DNA from: Pantoea sp. BAV 3049
GTDB lineage: Bacteria > Pseudomonadota > Gammaproteobacteria > Enterobacterales > Enterobacteriaceae
NCBI RefSeq assembly: GCF_009765445.1
Contig: NZ_WHOY01000031.1
Span: forward strand, 3,627,596 to 3,691,595
DNA length: 64,000 bases
Direction: 5' to 3'
Shown one piece after another: positions 38,199 to 47,766 of the stretch. Each line of letters begins with the position of its first letter. Positions within the stretch are counted from its first letter, which is position 1. The translations under genes were made by a program, and so were the position numbers. A model generated the notes under the pieces. It was not told the DNA's origin. It was given only the letters and a program-made list of their open reading frames with translations, and did no database searches.

Positions 38199-38804
38199 CT
38201 AAAATCTAATCTTGTGTCGCCCGGCAAGAGAGTGCGACAGCGTGGTGCCATCAACCATCTCCAGCTCGCCGCCAACCGGTACGCCGTGAGCGATGCGGCT
38301 GGCTTCAACGCCATACTGCCCGCATATTTCAGCGATGTAGTTTGCGGTCGCCTCCCCTTCCACCGTGGGATTGGTGGCGAGGATCACTTCCTGAATCGTC
38401 TCTTTCTCCAGCCGCTGTTCCAGCCGGTCCAGTCCGATATCATTGGGACCAATACCATCGAGTGGGGAAAGGTGGCCCATCAGCACAAAGTAGCGACCGG
38501 CGAACTGCCCGGTCTGCTCGATGGCATAAATGTCCGCCGGACTTTCCACCACGCAGATCAGGCCGTTTTGCTGACGGCGCGGATTGGCACAGATGGTGCA
38601 AATTTCCTGCTCGGTAAATGTCCGGCAGTCAGCACAGTGGCCAATTTCAGACATCGCACGTGTCAGGGCCTGCGCCAGGCGCATCCCGCCGCTGCGGTCA
38701 CGCTGCAGTAGCTGGAAGGCCATGCGTTGGGCCGATTTCGGCCCGACGCCGGGCAGGCACCGCAGCGACTCCATCAGGCTTTCAAGGAGCGGGCTGGTTT
38801 GCAT
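38199..38804 (-). CDS. recR: recombination mediator RecR
   Basis: RecR acts with RecF and RecO to load RecA on gapped DNA. 201 residues. N-terminal helix-hairpin-helix [18 protein letters not shown], then the C4 zinc finger [22 protein letters not shown] domain with [12 protein letters not shown] and a C-terminal Walker-B-like part. ATG 38804 overlaps the ybaB stop (TGATG). The dnaX-ybaB-recR order is the usual operon. Confidence 0.97.
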   Translation of the reverse strand: MQTSPLLESLMESLRCLPGVGPKSAQRMAFQLLQRDRSGGMRLAQALTRAMSEIGHCADCRTFTEQEICTICANPRRQQNGLICVVESPADIYAIEQTGQFAGRYFVLMGHLSPLDGIGPNDIGLDRLEQRLEKETIQEVILATNPTVEGEATANYIAEICGQYGVEASRIAHGVPVGGELEMVDGTTLSHSLAGRHKIRF

Positions 38805-39133
38805 CAGAACGGCATCTTGAAGCCAGGCGGCAGCTGCATCCCGTTAGATACGCCAGCCATTTTTTCTTTCTGCGCTTCAGCAATACGACGTGCTGCATCG
38901 TTAAAGGCTGCAGCAATCAGATCTTCCAGCATGTCTTTGTCATCTTCCAGCAGGCTGGGATCCACTTCCACGCGACGGCAGTTGTGTGCGCCATTGATGG
39001 TGACCTTCACCAGGCCCGCGCCTGATTCGCCGGTGACTTCAAGCGCCGCGATCTCTTCCTGCACCTGCGCCATCTTGTCCTGCATTTGCTGGGCCTGCTT
39101 CATCAGGTTACCCAGTCCGCCTTTTCCAAACAT
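38804..39133 (-). CDS. ybaB: nucleoid-associated protein YbaB/EbfC
   Basis: A 109-residue DNA-binding dimer (E. coli 109). [21 protein letters not shown] is the N-terminal signature, and the C-terminus is [15 protein letters not shown] 39133 is the family start. The frame runs further upstream inside dnaX, an accident. It lies between dnaX and recR with tight spacing. Confidence 0.96.
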   Translation of the reverse strand: MFGKGGLGNLMKQAQQMQDKMAQVQEEIAALEVTGESGAGLVKVTINGAHNCRRVEVDPSLLEDDKDMLEDLIAAAFNDAARRIAEAQKEKMAGVSNGMQLPPGFKMPF

Positions 39134-39176
39134 AGTTTTCTCTCTCAGATCGGGCCGCGCCCGGAAGCGCAGCGTT

Positions 39177-41108
39177 TCAAAGGGGCCGTATACTCTCTTC
39201 ATCCACATCTGCATCGAAAAACCGACGCAGCGTCTGAATATGATTATCCGCGATAATTGACTGACGCGCCTGCGCCAGCTTTTCTTCATAAATTTTCTGA
39301 CGCCACTCCAGCGGAGTTAACACCGCGGGATTATCGTCTTCAAGCAGCGTTAATTCAACCGGCTGACCTGCCGCCTCGCTCAGCACCTCGGTAAGAACTT
39401 TCTGTGCCGAAGGGGTATTCAGGTGGCGCTGGCTGGAGCGAAGATGCAGTGTGATACCGCTTTCTGTCTGCTCTTTCCAGGCGTTCAGCGCCAGTTGCTG
39501 CACCAGTTTCGGCAGCGTCAGCCCGGCAATTTCCGCCGCCCAGGCATCACGCTGCTGCGATTCTGCCGCCAGTTTCACCATCAGTTCCGGGGTCTTTTCA
39601 TGCTCCAGCGCCGTGCGTAAAGCCTTTGGCGTGGCTACCGGTTCTGGCTTCACTTCGGCGGTTTGCGCCTTCCAGCGATAAGCTTCTTTTTTTACCGGCA
39701 CGGCAGGCTCAGCGGCAGCCTGCCGCTTCTGACCGCGCTCGGTAACTGAAGCCAACCGCTCCAGTGCCGAACTTGCCGGCCGCGCATTCTGCGCTGCCGG
39801 CTCACTCTTTTTTGGTTTGGTCACTCCCTGCTGGCGCATTAACTGTGTTCGCGCCTGCAGTAGCTGGCTGGTGGTATCAGGCAAATTCGCCTGAGGCTCT
39901 GCCGCCTGCACCGTATGGGCCGGCGTATCGGCGGCCGGGGCGACGGCAGGTCTGCTCTGAACTGGTGAAGGCTGGGCCTGTGGGATCATTGCAGGGCGGG
40001 CCACCGGTTCGGCAATCACCTGTTTAGGATGAAAGGCCAGCGCACGCAACAGCGTCATCTCCACACCCATACGACGATCCGGTGCCAGCGGCAGCTCTTT
40101 ACGCCCCATCAGCAGAGTCTGGTAATAAAGCTGGACATCCGCAGGGGGTAATACTCTGGCCAGTTCGCGCAGACGCTGTTCTACAGCGGCAAAATCGTCG
40201 CCGGACGCCGAGGGCAGCAGTTGGATCATCGCCACACGGTGCAACAACGTCAGCATTTCCACCAGTAACGCTTCCCACTCCACGCCCCGCGAAGCGGCCT
40301 GGTTAAGCAGTGACATCACCTGCTCGCCTTCAGCATTGACCAGCGCCTCAATCATCGCCAGCGGCTGTTCGTCATCAAGCGTGCCGAGCATATCGTTTAC
40401 GGTGGCCGTGGTCACCTGCCCCTGCCCCATAGCAATCGCCTGATCCGTCAGGCTCAGCGCATCACGCATGCTGCCGTCGGCCGCTCTGGAGAGCAGTTGC
40501 AGCGCCCGAGCTTCCGCTGCAATCTTCTCCTCCTGCAGAACGTGCTCCAGCTGACCACGGATCTGCGCCACATCCAGTGCCTTAAGATGGAACTGCAGAC
40601 AGCGGGAAAGAATGGTAACCGGCAGTTTTTGTGGATCGGTGGTTGCCAGCAGGAATTTCACGTGCTCCGGAGGCTCTTCCAGCGTTTTTAGCAGCGCATT
40701 GAAACTGTGCCGCGAAAGCATATGAACTTCATCGATCAGGTAGACCTTAAAGCGGCCGCGGGCAGGCGCATACTGGACGTTGTCCAGCAGGTCCCGGGTG
40801 TCTTCAACTTTGGTACGTGAGGCGGCGTCAATCTCAATCAGGTCAACGAAGCGACCCTGTTCGATCTCACGACAATTATCGCATTGCCCACAGGGGGTGG
40901 CAGTGATGCCGGTTTCACAGTTCAACCCTTTAGCGAGCAGCCGGGCAATGGTGGTTTTGCCCACGCCGCGCGTACCGGAAAACAGATAAGCGTGATGAAT
41001 ACGGCCAAGGGAGAGGCCATTAGCCAGCGCGGTCAGAACGTGCTCCTGACCGACAACATCTGTAAACGCTTGCGGACGCCACTTGCGGGCCAGTACCTGA
41101 TAGCTCAT
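39177..41108 (-). CDS. dnaX: DNA polymerase III subunits tau and gamma
   Basis: The clamp-loader ATPase. Tau, 643 residues, also bridges the core polymerases and DnaB. Walker A GTRGVGKT at about 45-52, zinc module [22 protein letters not shown] Walker B and SRC sensor. The tau-specific C-terminal part ends [19 protein letters not shown]. The start is ATG 41108 ([13 protein letters not shown]). The site of programmed frameshifting for gamma is annotated separately. Confidence 0.98.
   Translation of the reverse strand: MSYQVLARKWRPQAFTDVVGQEHVLTALANGLSLGRIHHAYLFSGTRGVGKTTIARLLAKGLNCETGITATPCGQCDNCREIEQGRFVDLIEIDAASRTKVEDTRDLLDNVQYAPARGRFKVYLIDEVHMLSRHSFNALLKTLEEPPEHVKFLLATTDPQKLPVTILSRCLQFHLKALDVAQIRGQLEHVLQEEKIAAEARALQLLSRAADGSMRDALSLTDQAIAMGQGQVTTATVNDMLGTLDDEQPLAMIEALVNAEGEQVMSLLNQAASRGVEWEALLVEMLTLLHRVAMIQLLPSASGDDFAAVEQRLRELARVLPPADVQLYYQTLLMGRKELPLAPDRRMGVEMTLLRALAFHPKQVIAEPVARPAMIPQAQPSPVQSRPAVAPAADTPAHTVQAAEPQANLPDTTSQLLQARTQLMRQQGVTKPKKSEPAAQNARPASSALERLASVTERGQKRQAAAEPAVPVKKEAYRWKAQTAEVKPEPVATPKALRTALEHEKTPELMVKLAAESQQRDAWAAEIAGLTLPKLVQQLALNAWKEQTESGITLHLRSSQRHLNTPSAQKVLTEVLSEAAGQPVELTLLEDDNPAVLTPLEWRQKIYEEKLAQARQSIIADNHIQTLRRFFDADVDEESIRPL
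39775..39830 (-). promoter_or_regulatory. dnaX programmed -1 frameshift signal (gamma)
   Basis: On the minus strand a Shine-Dalgarno-like AGGGAG precedes the slippery A-AAA-AAG (39813-39807). Slippage reads GAG then TGA (39804-39802), giving gamma of 435 residues. A strong stem-loop with outer arms GCCGGC/GCCGGC and inner GCGCA/TGCGC (39801-39775) follows at once. All three elements match E. coli. Confidence 0.94.
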
Positions 41109-41591
41109 TAACACTTCATCGTTGATGGATAAATAATTGACCTAAACCTCGTTAAACCGCAGTTTAGCCTTGATTCGTTACTTCGCGACAGTGTACCAGT
41201 ACGTTTGATGCCATTCCTATACCTTTGAGTAAATCATGCCAATGAAGGCCACCACCCCAGACTTTCAGGAAGCACATTTAACAACAATCAGAACCTGATT
41301 CACAAATTCAAACCAAATAAACCCAATAATAACCTGATAATCATTAAAATAAACAGTATCAATTTCTAACTGTCCTAATTAAAATCAAAGAAGAAAGAAA
41401 AGGTGTTATTTTATTTTGGACCCAAAAAGACATCGGAATGATAAAATAAATTACCCTTTGAAATCAGCGTGAATAGTATATTTTCGATTTTAATGTTTTT
41501 TACTACCCTATGATAATAGTCGATTTTTATAATAATCAGTGTAACGGATACACTTAATACCTTGTTAACAAAAAGATAATGGAATATAAAA
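41109..41591 (+). promoter_or_regulatory. AT-rich upstream region of the autotransporter gene
   Basis: 483 bases, very AT-rich from 41270 on (runs such as AAGAAGAAAGAAAAGG and TTATTTTATTTT). This composition is unlike the neighbouring backbone and suits an H-NS-silenced, horizontally acquired promoter. No gene or clear operator seen. Confidence 0.5.
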
Positions 41592-44500
41592 ATGCAAAAA
41601 CAAAATGCCAAAAAGGGCCCCACCCTTCTCGCTGTAAGCTCCCATCATCCCTTTATTAAAGCTATCAATACGATCGCCATTATCAGTCTTCCTTTTCTTG
41701 GAACGATGAATATCACTTATGCCAGTGAAGATGTGGCCATCGGGACTCAGGGTGGAAGTGGCGGCAGCGGAAGCTCAGCCAGCAGCGCAGGGGGGGCCAC
41801 GAACGGAAGCAATGGCAGCAGCGGGGCTAATGCCAATGGTGCCAGCAGCGGAGGTAACGGCAGTAATGGAGTAACCGGCGGAAATGCCGCCAGTGGCACT
41901 TCAGGCATCAACGGTAATGATGGTGCTGCCGGAACGGATGCAACCTCTGCTTTACGCAATGTAAAAGGCCAGCTCGGTACACTGCAAATTGGCGGTGCCG
42001 GTGGTGAAGGCGGAGCCGCAGGCCAGGCCTCAGCAGGAACGGCCGGAGGAACCGGCGGCGCGGGAGGTAACGGTGGCAATGGTGGCTCGACAGGTTCCGG
42101 TGGCGATGGCGGCGACGGAGGAAATGGCGGTAACGGCGGTAATGGCGCGGATGGCGGCAACGGCGGCGTCGGTGCTGCTGGCGGTAACGGCAACCTGACC
42201 ATCACCTCCAGTAATTTTACCACCACGACGGCCACGATTGGCGGAACAGGTGGCAATGCCAGTAGCGGAGAAGCGGGCCAGGCTGGCGGAAACGGCGGCG
42301 CAGGTAACAGCGGCGGCGAAGCTGGTGTGGATGGCCTTCAGGCCGCAGGTGGTCTGCCTGGTTATGGTGGGAAAGGCGGCAACGGCGGGAAAGGCGGTAA
42401 CGGCGGCAGTGGTGCAAACGGTGCATCAGGCGGCACTGGCAGCCTGACGCTGAACAGCACCACGATGACCGTCAAAAGTGCGTTAACACTTGGTGGTAAT
42501 GCCGGTGCAGGTTCCAACGGCGGCAACGGCGCGACCGGCGGTAAGGGCGGCGATGCAGGTAAAACCTCTGAGGATTACGTTGACACCAATATCACCGGTG
42601 AAGTGGGTGACAGCGGAAACGGCGGAACGGCCGGAGCGGGTGGCAACGGCGGCCAGGGTGCTGACGGCGGCAACGGCGGCGCAGGTACACTGACGCTGAC
42701 TAACAGCGCCGTAACCGCGCAGTCAGTTGCTCTTGGTGGCAATGGTGCCAACGGTGGCAACGGCGGAAACAGCGGGACGAACGGAAAATCCGGTGCCGTT
42801 GACGTCACTGCATCAGCAGGTGCCGGTGCAGCGGGCGGCAAAGGCGGTAACGCAGGCAATGGCGGCACAGCGGGTGCAGGCTCACTGGTTGTCAGCAGCA
42901 GTACGCTCAATGTGACCAGCGGGATCCAGGTTGGTGGCGTCGGCGGTAACGGTGGTAATGGTGGCGCCCTGCAGGGCAGCTCCGCAGCCGGAACCGGCGG
43001 CAATGGTTCCGATGGTGCATCCGGTACCCTGACCTTCACCAACAGCGTCATCAATAACAAAGGTACGCTGACGCTGGGGGGCCAGGGTGGCAGCGCCGGT
43101 GACGGTGGTATTACCAACGGAGCCAGAGGCAGATCGGGCAACGGCGGCGCGGCAGGCAATGGCGGCGACGGTACTGCTATCTTTGAGAGCGGCAGTGGGC
43201 AGATTGGTAGTGATGTCCAGATCGGCGGTCTGAATGGCAGCAAAGATGGCGTGTTGAACAGCGGTTCGCTGGTACAGTCAGCGGGACTGGGCGGTGCCGG
43301 ATTGCTGGAAATCCGCGGTGGCACCTTCACCGCCGGAACGCTGACACTGGGGGTGGCAAATCTGTGGAGTGCACTGACAGATACCCTGACCAGCGCAGAA
43401 AATCAGTTCCTGCAGAGTGGTGGCACATTCCAGGTTGGCAGCACCGTGTTGAATAATGGTAGCCTGACTATCAGCAATGGTACTTACGCCAGCCAGACCC
43501 TGGAAGCGAATCAGGGCACGCTGACCGTCAGTGGTGACGGTACCGCCATCTTTGGCTCAACTGAACTGGACGCCAACAACTGGCAGGAAAACGTGGCGCT
43601 GATGCAGCAGGATCGCCAACTGACCTTTAACGGCAAGCTGATCCTGAGCGGCGACACGACTCTGGATCTCTCCAGCCCTGACCTGAACTGGCGCGTGGGC
43701 GGCGATGAGTTCACTTACGGCCTGGGGGACTCTTCCCTGACCGTGGTCAATGCCCGTTCCTATATCGATTCCGGCAACGCGGCGCTCTCTCTGGGTTATG
43801 GCCAGATTGATAAAAACGCCTACCTGCTGGTGATGACGGATGGCGGCGTTACGGCCGGAGAGACGTTCACGGCGGTAACCGGGTCTGGCCTGCAGGGGGA
43901 GGTTTCTCCAGCCTGGCAGGATGCCAACATCAGTACCACCAGCAGGTTGCTGACCGCGAAACAGACCGCCGGAACGGATGCCACGCAGATCACCATTGAA
44001 AATGCCGATCTCAGCACCAGCCTCCCAAGACTCTCATTCAGGACGGCCAGCCTGATGAATGCAATGAGCAGCCAGATCGGGGTGGATGTAAATGCTGACA
44101 ATGCGGCACAGCAATTCGTGTCGAAAGCGATGGATGTCCGTTATGTCAGCGATGCCGGAACGGCTGCACGTCTGATCGAATCAGCGGTGAATATGGCCTC
44201 AATTGCCAACGTGGCCGGAACCAGCTTCCAGGTCATGTCAGCCACCGCGAAAACCCTGTCCAGGCATCTGTCAGAGGGACAACACTTCTTCAAAGGCACA
44301 CCGCTTGAAGAAGGGTTCAACCTGTGGACTTCCCTGCTGTATGACAACAGCCGCCTGTCTGGCTATAACTCTGGAGGCTTTGATGCCAAAACCAAAACAT
44401 GGCTGGGTGGCATCTTTATTGGCGGTGAGGATACACTGATCACCGAGGCGGGTGGGATCCTGAAAACGGGCGGATCACTGAACATTGGTAAAGGGAAAAG

Positions 44501-45167
44501 CAAAGCCAGCGGCAACCTCTACCCGGTGAAGAACGACATCGATTTCTGGGGCGCTTCCCTGTACGGCAGCTGGATCAAAGAGAACTGGAACCTGATTGGC
44601 GACCTGAACTTCTCCAGCGTCAGCCACAGCATGAAGCAATCGCTCGACCCGGTGACCGGTTATTCAACCCTGTCCGGGGATGCAAAATCGACGATTATCA
44701 GCGCCGGTCTGACCCGCGAGTATGTGTTTGAAACCGAATACGTCGACATTATGCCGCACCTTGGCATTCGTTATACCCTGCTGAAAAACGACGGTTTCAA
44801 TGCCACAAGTGAAGGGAAAACGCTGTTTAAAAACGGGTCTAACTCTCTGTCTCTGTGGTCTGTGCCGCTGGGTGTCAGCTTAAGCAAAGAGTACAAGAAT
44901 GACTCTGGCTACACGCTGAAACCGGCACTGGATTTCTCCTACATCGCGACCGGCGGTGACACAACCAGTGGCACCAAAGTGTCAATGGAAGGCGTCAGCG
45001 GCTCAGCATGGAGTGAATCCCGTATCGCTGACAGCTCGGCATACGCGGCCAGCGCCGGTATTCAGTTGCAGAAAGGCAATATGACTTACGGTCTGGGCTA
45101 CGGCGTCCAGAAGTCATCCAATGAAACGTCTCAGGCCGTTTCTGCTTCATTCAACCTGAAGTTCTGA
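41592..45167 (+). CDS. autotransporter with Gly/Asn-rich PGRS-like passenger
   Basis: A 1191-residue type Va secreted protein. An extended signal peptide has a basic N-region (MQKQNAKKGP) and hydrophobic core about 25-43, with cleavage about TYA-SEDV (residue 44). The passenger, about 50-540, is dense in GGNGG and GGxGG and is broken by short beta-prone units of the form GxLTLxNSxxTxxSxxLGG. Residues 540-900 are a less repetitive beta-helix-like stretch. The C-terminal 285 residues are a PF03797-type beta-barrel starting about GFNLWTSLLYDNS and ending SASFNLKF. There is only a weak ribosome site (GGAATATAAAA). It is inserted between dnaX and apt, absent in E. coli. Probably a surface adhesin; the ligand is unknown. 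Confidence 0.9.
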   Translation: MQKQNAKKGPTLLAVSSHHPFIKAINTIAIISLPFLGTMNITYASEDVAIGTQGGSGGSGSSASSAGGATNGSNGSSGANANGASSGGNGSNGVTGGNAASGTSGINGNDGAAGTDATSALRNVKGQLGTLQIGGAGGEGGAAGQASAGTAGGTGGAGGNGGNGGSTGSGGDGGDGGNGGNGGNGADGGNGGVGAAGGNGNLTITSSNFTTTTATIGGTGGNASSGEAGQAGGNGGAGNSGGEAGVDGLQAAGGLPGYGGKGGNGGKGGNGGSGANGASGGTGSLTLNSTTMTVKSALTLGGNAGAGSNGGNGATGGKGGDAGKTSEDYVDTNITGEVGDSGNGGTAGAGGNGGQGADGGNGGAGTLTLTNSAVTAQSVALGGNGANGGNGGNSGTNGKSGAVDVTASAGAGAAGGKGGNAGNGGTAGAGSLVVSSSTLNVTSGIQVGGVGGNGGNGGALQGSSAAGTGGNGSDGASGTLTFTNSVINNKGTLTLGGQGGSAGDGGITNGARGRSGNGGAAGNGGDGTAIFESGSGQIGSDVQIGGLNGSKDGVLNSGSLVQSAGLGGAGLLEIRGGTFTAGTLTLGVANLWSALTDTLTSAENQFLQSGGTFQVGSTVLNNGSLTISNGTYASQTLEANQGTLTVSGDGTAIFGSTELDANNWQENVALMQQDRQLTFNGKLILSGDTTLDLSSPDLNWRVGGDEFTYGLGDSSLTVVNARSYIDSGNAALSLGYGQIDKNAYLLVMTDGGVTAGETFTAVTGSGLQGEVSPAWQDANISTTSRLLTAKQTAGTDATQITIENADLSTSLPRLSFRTASLMNAMSSQIGVDVNADNAAQQFVSKAMDVRYVSDAGTAARLIESAVNMASIANVAGTSFQVMSATAKTLSRHLSEGQHFFKGTPLEEGFNLWTSLLYDNSRLSGYNSGGFDAKTKTWLGGIFIGGEDTLITEAGGILKTGGSLNIGKGKSKASGNLYPVKNDIDFWGASLYGSWIKENWNLIGDLNFSSVSHSMKQSLDPVTGYSTLSGDAKSTIISAGLTREYVFETEYVDIMPHLGIRYTLLKNDGFNATSEGKTLFKNGSNSLSLWSVPLGVSLSKEYKNDSGYTLKPALDFSYIATGGDTTSGTKVSMEGVSGSAWSESRIADSSAYAASAGIQLQKGNMTYGLGYGVQKSSNETSQAVSASFNLKF
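41745..43200 (+). repeat. imperfect Gly-Gly-Asn coding repeats
   Basis: About 1.45 kb of short, degenerate GGCGGxAAC/GGT units within the autotransporter. About six beta-type spacers recur every 60 to 75 residues: NLTITSSNFTTTTATIGG, SLTLNSTTMTVKSALTLGG, TLTLTNSAVTAQSVALGG, SLVVSSSTLNVTSGIQVGG, TLTFTNSVINNKGTLTLGG. A candidate for slipped-strand or recombination length change. Confidence 0.9.
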
Positions 45168-45172
45168 TGATA

Positions 45173-45207
45173 AAAAAGGCTGGTTACGCAAAGTAACCAG
45201 CCTTTTT
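45173..45207. terminator. bidirectional terminator between autotransporter and apt
   Basis: A 15-bp perfect stem AAAAAGGCTGGTTAC/GTAACCAGCCTTTTT with loop GCAAA. A/T tails on both sides let it end transcription from either direction. Confidence 0.93.
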
Positions 45208-45230
45208 CAGCAGCTCGCTGCCAGAAGATA

Positions 45231-45782
45231 TTAGTGGCCCGGGAAATTCACCAGGCTGAAGCACTCAATCCCCATCGCGTTCAGGCGCGCTTCCCCGCTC
45301 AAATCGAACAGGTTAATGATAAAAGCGGCATCTTTCACTTCACCACCGGCACGACGGATCAGTTTCGCTGTGGCTTCGATCGTTCCACCTGTTGCCAGCA
45401 AATCGTCCACCACCAGCACAACATCACCCTCCGCGATCGCATCGCAGTGCAGCTCTAACTGGTCGGTACCGTATTCCAGCTCATAGCTTTCGGCAAACGT
45501 TTTGCGCGGCAGTTTGCCCGGCTTACGCACAGGAACAAAACCCACGCCCAGTCCTAACGCCACCGGAGCACCGAACAGGAAGCCACGGGCTTCGGTTCCC
45601 ACCACTTTGGTGATGCCAGCATCACGGAAACGATCAACCAACAGTTCAATACTGAGTGCGTACGCTTTTGGATCTTCCAGCAGGCTGGTCACGTCGCGGA
45701 ACAGAATGCCCGGCTTTGGATAATCCGGGATGCTTTTGATACTGTTTTTAAGGAATTCAAGCTGCTGAGCAGTTGCGGTCAT
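45231..45782 (-). CDS. apt: adenine phosphoribosyltransferase
   Basis: Apt salvages adenine to AMP using PRPP. 183 residues, as in E. coli. The PRPP-binding motif [14 protein letters not shown] is present, with [12 protein letters not shown] and [12 protein letters not shown] 45782 ([15 protein letters not shown]) is the family start; the longer frame to 45896 is not supported. Separated from dnaX by the autotransporter, whereas in E. coli the two are adjacent. Confidence 0.97.
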   Translation of the reverse strand: MTATAQQLEFLKNSIKSIPDYPKPGILFRDVTSLLEDPKAYALSIELLVDRFRDAGITKVVGTEARGFLFGAPVALGLGVGFVPVRKPGKLPRKTFAESYELEYGTDQLELHCDAIAEGDVVLVVDDLLATGGTIEATAKLIRRAGGEVKDAAFIINLFDLSGEARLNAMGIECFSLVNFPGH

Positions 45783-45989
45783 AATGTTATGCCTGGTAAA
45801 TACAAATCTGACTCGCGCAGCTTCAGAGGCTCTTGCGAACTGATTCGCAGAGCCTGACGGACCATCTGGGGGGAAGCCGCGCACGAAAACGACCAAATCT
45901 ATGCAAACCGGCCGGTAAATGCAACCGCGGAAAGCAAAAGTAGCTCAGATAAGGGTATCATATTCTGGCTGATTACCGGAGAGAACAAG

Positions 45990-46520
45990 ATGAAAAGTGC
46001 CCACCTGCTGGCGCAGTTAGAAGCAAAGCTGGAAGAGCTGGCACAGGCTGTGGCGCCCCATGCGAATAAAAGAACGCCAAAGGCCCGTTTCGACAGCCAG
46101 CTGTTCCACAGCCACAGTACCCGACTGGGCGATTATCTGGAGGAAGTACGCCAGAGTCTGAACCAGCTGAAACAGAGTGTGAGCGCCCAGCGAACGGAGC
46201 GCGTAGCCTGGATGGCTGAACGGGTGGTGTTGCAGATGGGCGCACTTCAGCGGGAGCTGGCGACCCAGACTTTGCGCAAGGGAGAGACGCGAGAAGAGCC
46301 GGAAAGCGAAAACCTTTATGAAAAACTGGCGAAACATCAGGATTATGAGCGCCGCCTGCGCGCCATGATTGCGGACCGGGAAAGCCAGCTGGCGCTGCAG
46401 GAGACGCTGGCCCAGCAGCAAACGCTGCAACGGGAGATCGCCACTCAGGAGGGCCGCTTACAGCGTTGTCAGCAGGCGCTGAAGAGAATTGAACGCGCCA
46501 TTGAAAAACGTGAACACTAG
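45990..46520 (+). CDS. priC: primosomal replication protein PriC
   Basis: A 176-residue basic helical protein that restarts stalled forks by loading DnaB with Rep or PriA. It matches E. coli PriC in length (175) and pattern: ARFDSQLFHSHS, the VAWMAERVVLQMGAL block and HQDYERRLRAMIADRES. The rest is charged coiled coil rich in Gln and Arg. ATG 45990 has AGAGAACAAG before it. Confidence 0.9.
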   Translation: MKSAHLLAQLEAKLEELAQAVAPHANKRTPKARFDSQLFHSHSTRLGDYLEEVRQSLNQLKQSVSAQRTERVAWMAERVVLQMGALQRELATQTLRKGETREEPESENLYEKLAKHQDYERRLRAMIADRESQLALQETLAQQQTLQREIATQEGRLQRCQQALKRIERAIEKREH

Positions 46521-46559
46521 CTATACTAGCTGCATACCATTTTTGACTGGAGACAACGG

Positions 46560-46805
46560 ATGGGACTTCTCTCCTGGATCATCATCGGGTTACTGGTGGG
46601 TTTTGTCACCCGGCGTTTTTTCCCCGGACGCCCCGGCGGACTGGTCGCCACACTGGTCCTCGCTGTGGTCGGTGCATTGATCGGCGGCTATATCAGCGCC
46701 TTCTTTGATTACGGTACGCTGGCCGGAATGGATCCCAGAGCGATGCTGATTGCCCTGGCCGGTGCGCTGATTATGGTGCTGCTGGTCAGAAAACTGCGGA
46801 TCTGA
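46560..46805 (+). CDS. GlsB/YeaQ/YmgE-family small membrane protein
   Basis: 81 residues, three hydrophobic segments with the family patterns [38 protein letters not shown] and [15 protein letters not shown]. Often called transglycosylase-associated protein, but no enzyme activity is shown; induced by stress in several bacteria. A good GGAGACAACGG site precedes ATG 46560. Confidence 0.85.
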   Translation: MGLLSWIIIGLLVGFVTRRFFPGRPGGLVATLVLAVVGALIGGYISAFFDYGTLAGMDPRAMLIALAGALIMVLLVRKLRI

Positions 46806-46822
46806 AGTTATTAAGGAACGCC

Positions 46823-46972
46823 ATGTCGCTTGAAACCGCCCCGGAAGAAGTAAAGCTGGCCGTAGATTTGATTATGCTGCTGGAAGAGAATGCCATTGCG
46901 CCCCATACCGTGCTGGCTGCGCTGGCTATTGTACAGAGGGATTTTGAAAAAAAATTAGCCGATAAAAGTTAA
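46823..46972 (+). CDS. rsmS: RsmS/YbaM, ribosome-associated primosomal-neighbour protein
   Basis: 49 residues: [20 protein letters not shown], then [20 protein letters not shown] and FEKKLADKS. Closely resembles E. coli YbaM (53 residues), which lies after priC. AAGGAACGCC precedes ATG. E. coli RsmS is reported to associate with ribosomes. In E. coli mscK follows; here acrR follows directly. Confidence 0.9.
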   Translation: MSLETAPEEVKLAVDLIMLLEENAIAPHTVLAALAIVQRDFEKKLADKS

Positions 46973-46984
46973 GCGCTCCCCCTG

Positions 46985-47626
46985 TCAGGCCAGGAGAATA
47001 CGTAATGAAGGGCTGTGTTTCAGCATATCGATCAGCACTTCCACCAGTTGCGGAGTGTCCGCGACCAGGTCAAAGCTTTCCGGCATAAACAACCAGTTTT
47101 CCATGATGCCGGTGATGTAGCCACGTATCACTATCGCCGTACGACGGGTATCCAGGTTTTCCGGCAGTTGACCAGCGGCCATACACTGACGCAGCACGTC
47201 TTCAATCTTCTCGTAACATTCAAGGTACAGAGTCTGCTGCATCATCTGTAAAGTGGTCATTTCACCCACGAACTCACATTTATGGAAAATAATTTCCAGA
47301 AGTGCACGTCTGCGGGTATCCCTGGCTGTTGCTTCAAGCACATACGAAATCATCGCCCGCATCACTGACAGTGGATCTGAGGGATATTTTAATTGATACT
47401 CAAGCTCTAAGTCTTCCAGTCCGGACTCGGACTGCGCCCATATTTCATTGAGCAGATCGGTTTTGTTTTTGAAATGCCAGTAGATTGCACCCCGCGTCAC
47501 CCCCGCCGCAGTGGCGATGTCGGCCAGTGACGTTTTAGACACACCGTGTTCGGAGAATCTTTCAATTGCCGCATCAATGATGTGATTTCGCGTTTCTAAT
47601 GCCTGTTGTTTGGTTTTTCGTGCCAT
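46985..47626 (-). CDS. acrR: TetR-family repressor AcrR
   Basis: A 213-residue repressor of acrAB (E. coli 215). N-terminal helix-turn-helix MARKTKQQALETRNHIIDAA with GVSKTSLADIATAAGVTRGAIYWHFKNK, then a ligand-binding helical domain for drugs and bile-type compounds. ATG 47626; the longer frame to 47692 crosses the operator. Divergent from acrA. Confidence 0.96.
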   Translation of the reverse strand: MARKTKQQALETRNHIIDAAIERFSEHGVSKTSLADIATAAGVTRGAIYWHFKNKTDLLNEIWAQSESGLEDLELEYQLKYPSDPLSVMRAMISYVLEATARDTRRRALLEIIFHKCEFVGEMTTLQMMQQTLYLECYEKIEDVLRQCMAAGQLPENLDTRRTAIVIRGYITGIMENWLFMPESFDLVADTPQLVEVLIDMLKHSPSLRILLA

Positions 47627-47653
47627 AGGGGGATTTTTACAAAAAGGTGCACT

Positions 47654-47677
47654 TACATACATTTGCGAATGTATGTA
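47654..47677 (+). promoter_or_regulatory. AcrR operator in the acrR-acrA gap
   Basis: A 24-base palindrome: TACATACATT, spacer TGCG, then AATGTATGTA. It matches the E. coli acrAB operator at all but one spacer base. It sits 28 bases from the acrR start, able to control both genes. Confidence 0.95.
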
Positions 47678-47766
47678 CCATAGCACGACCATAATTTAAA
47701 CGCAGCAATGGGTTTATGGGTTTGTGATCCATTGAACAATCGATATCGGACACTCGAGGTTTATTT

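Noticed and set aside
41747..42256. Pro-rich minus-strand frames opposite the autotransporter repeats
   Set aside because: Complement of GGN/GCC codons; reads as long Pro/Leu runs in any Gly-rich gene. No start context.
41745..43200. Possible CRISPR-like array because of short regular repeats
   Set aside because: In-frame coding repeats with no unique spacers.
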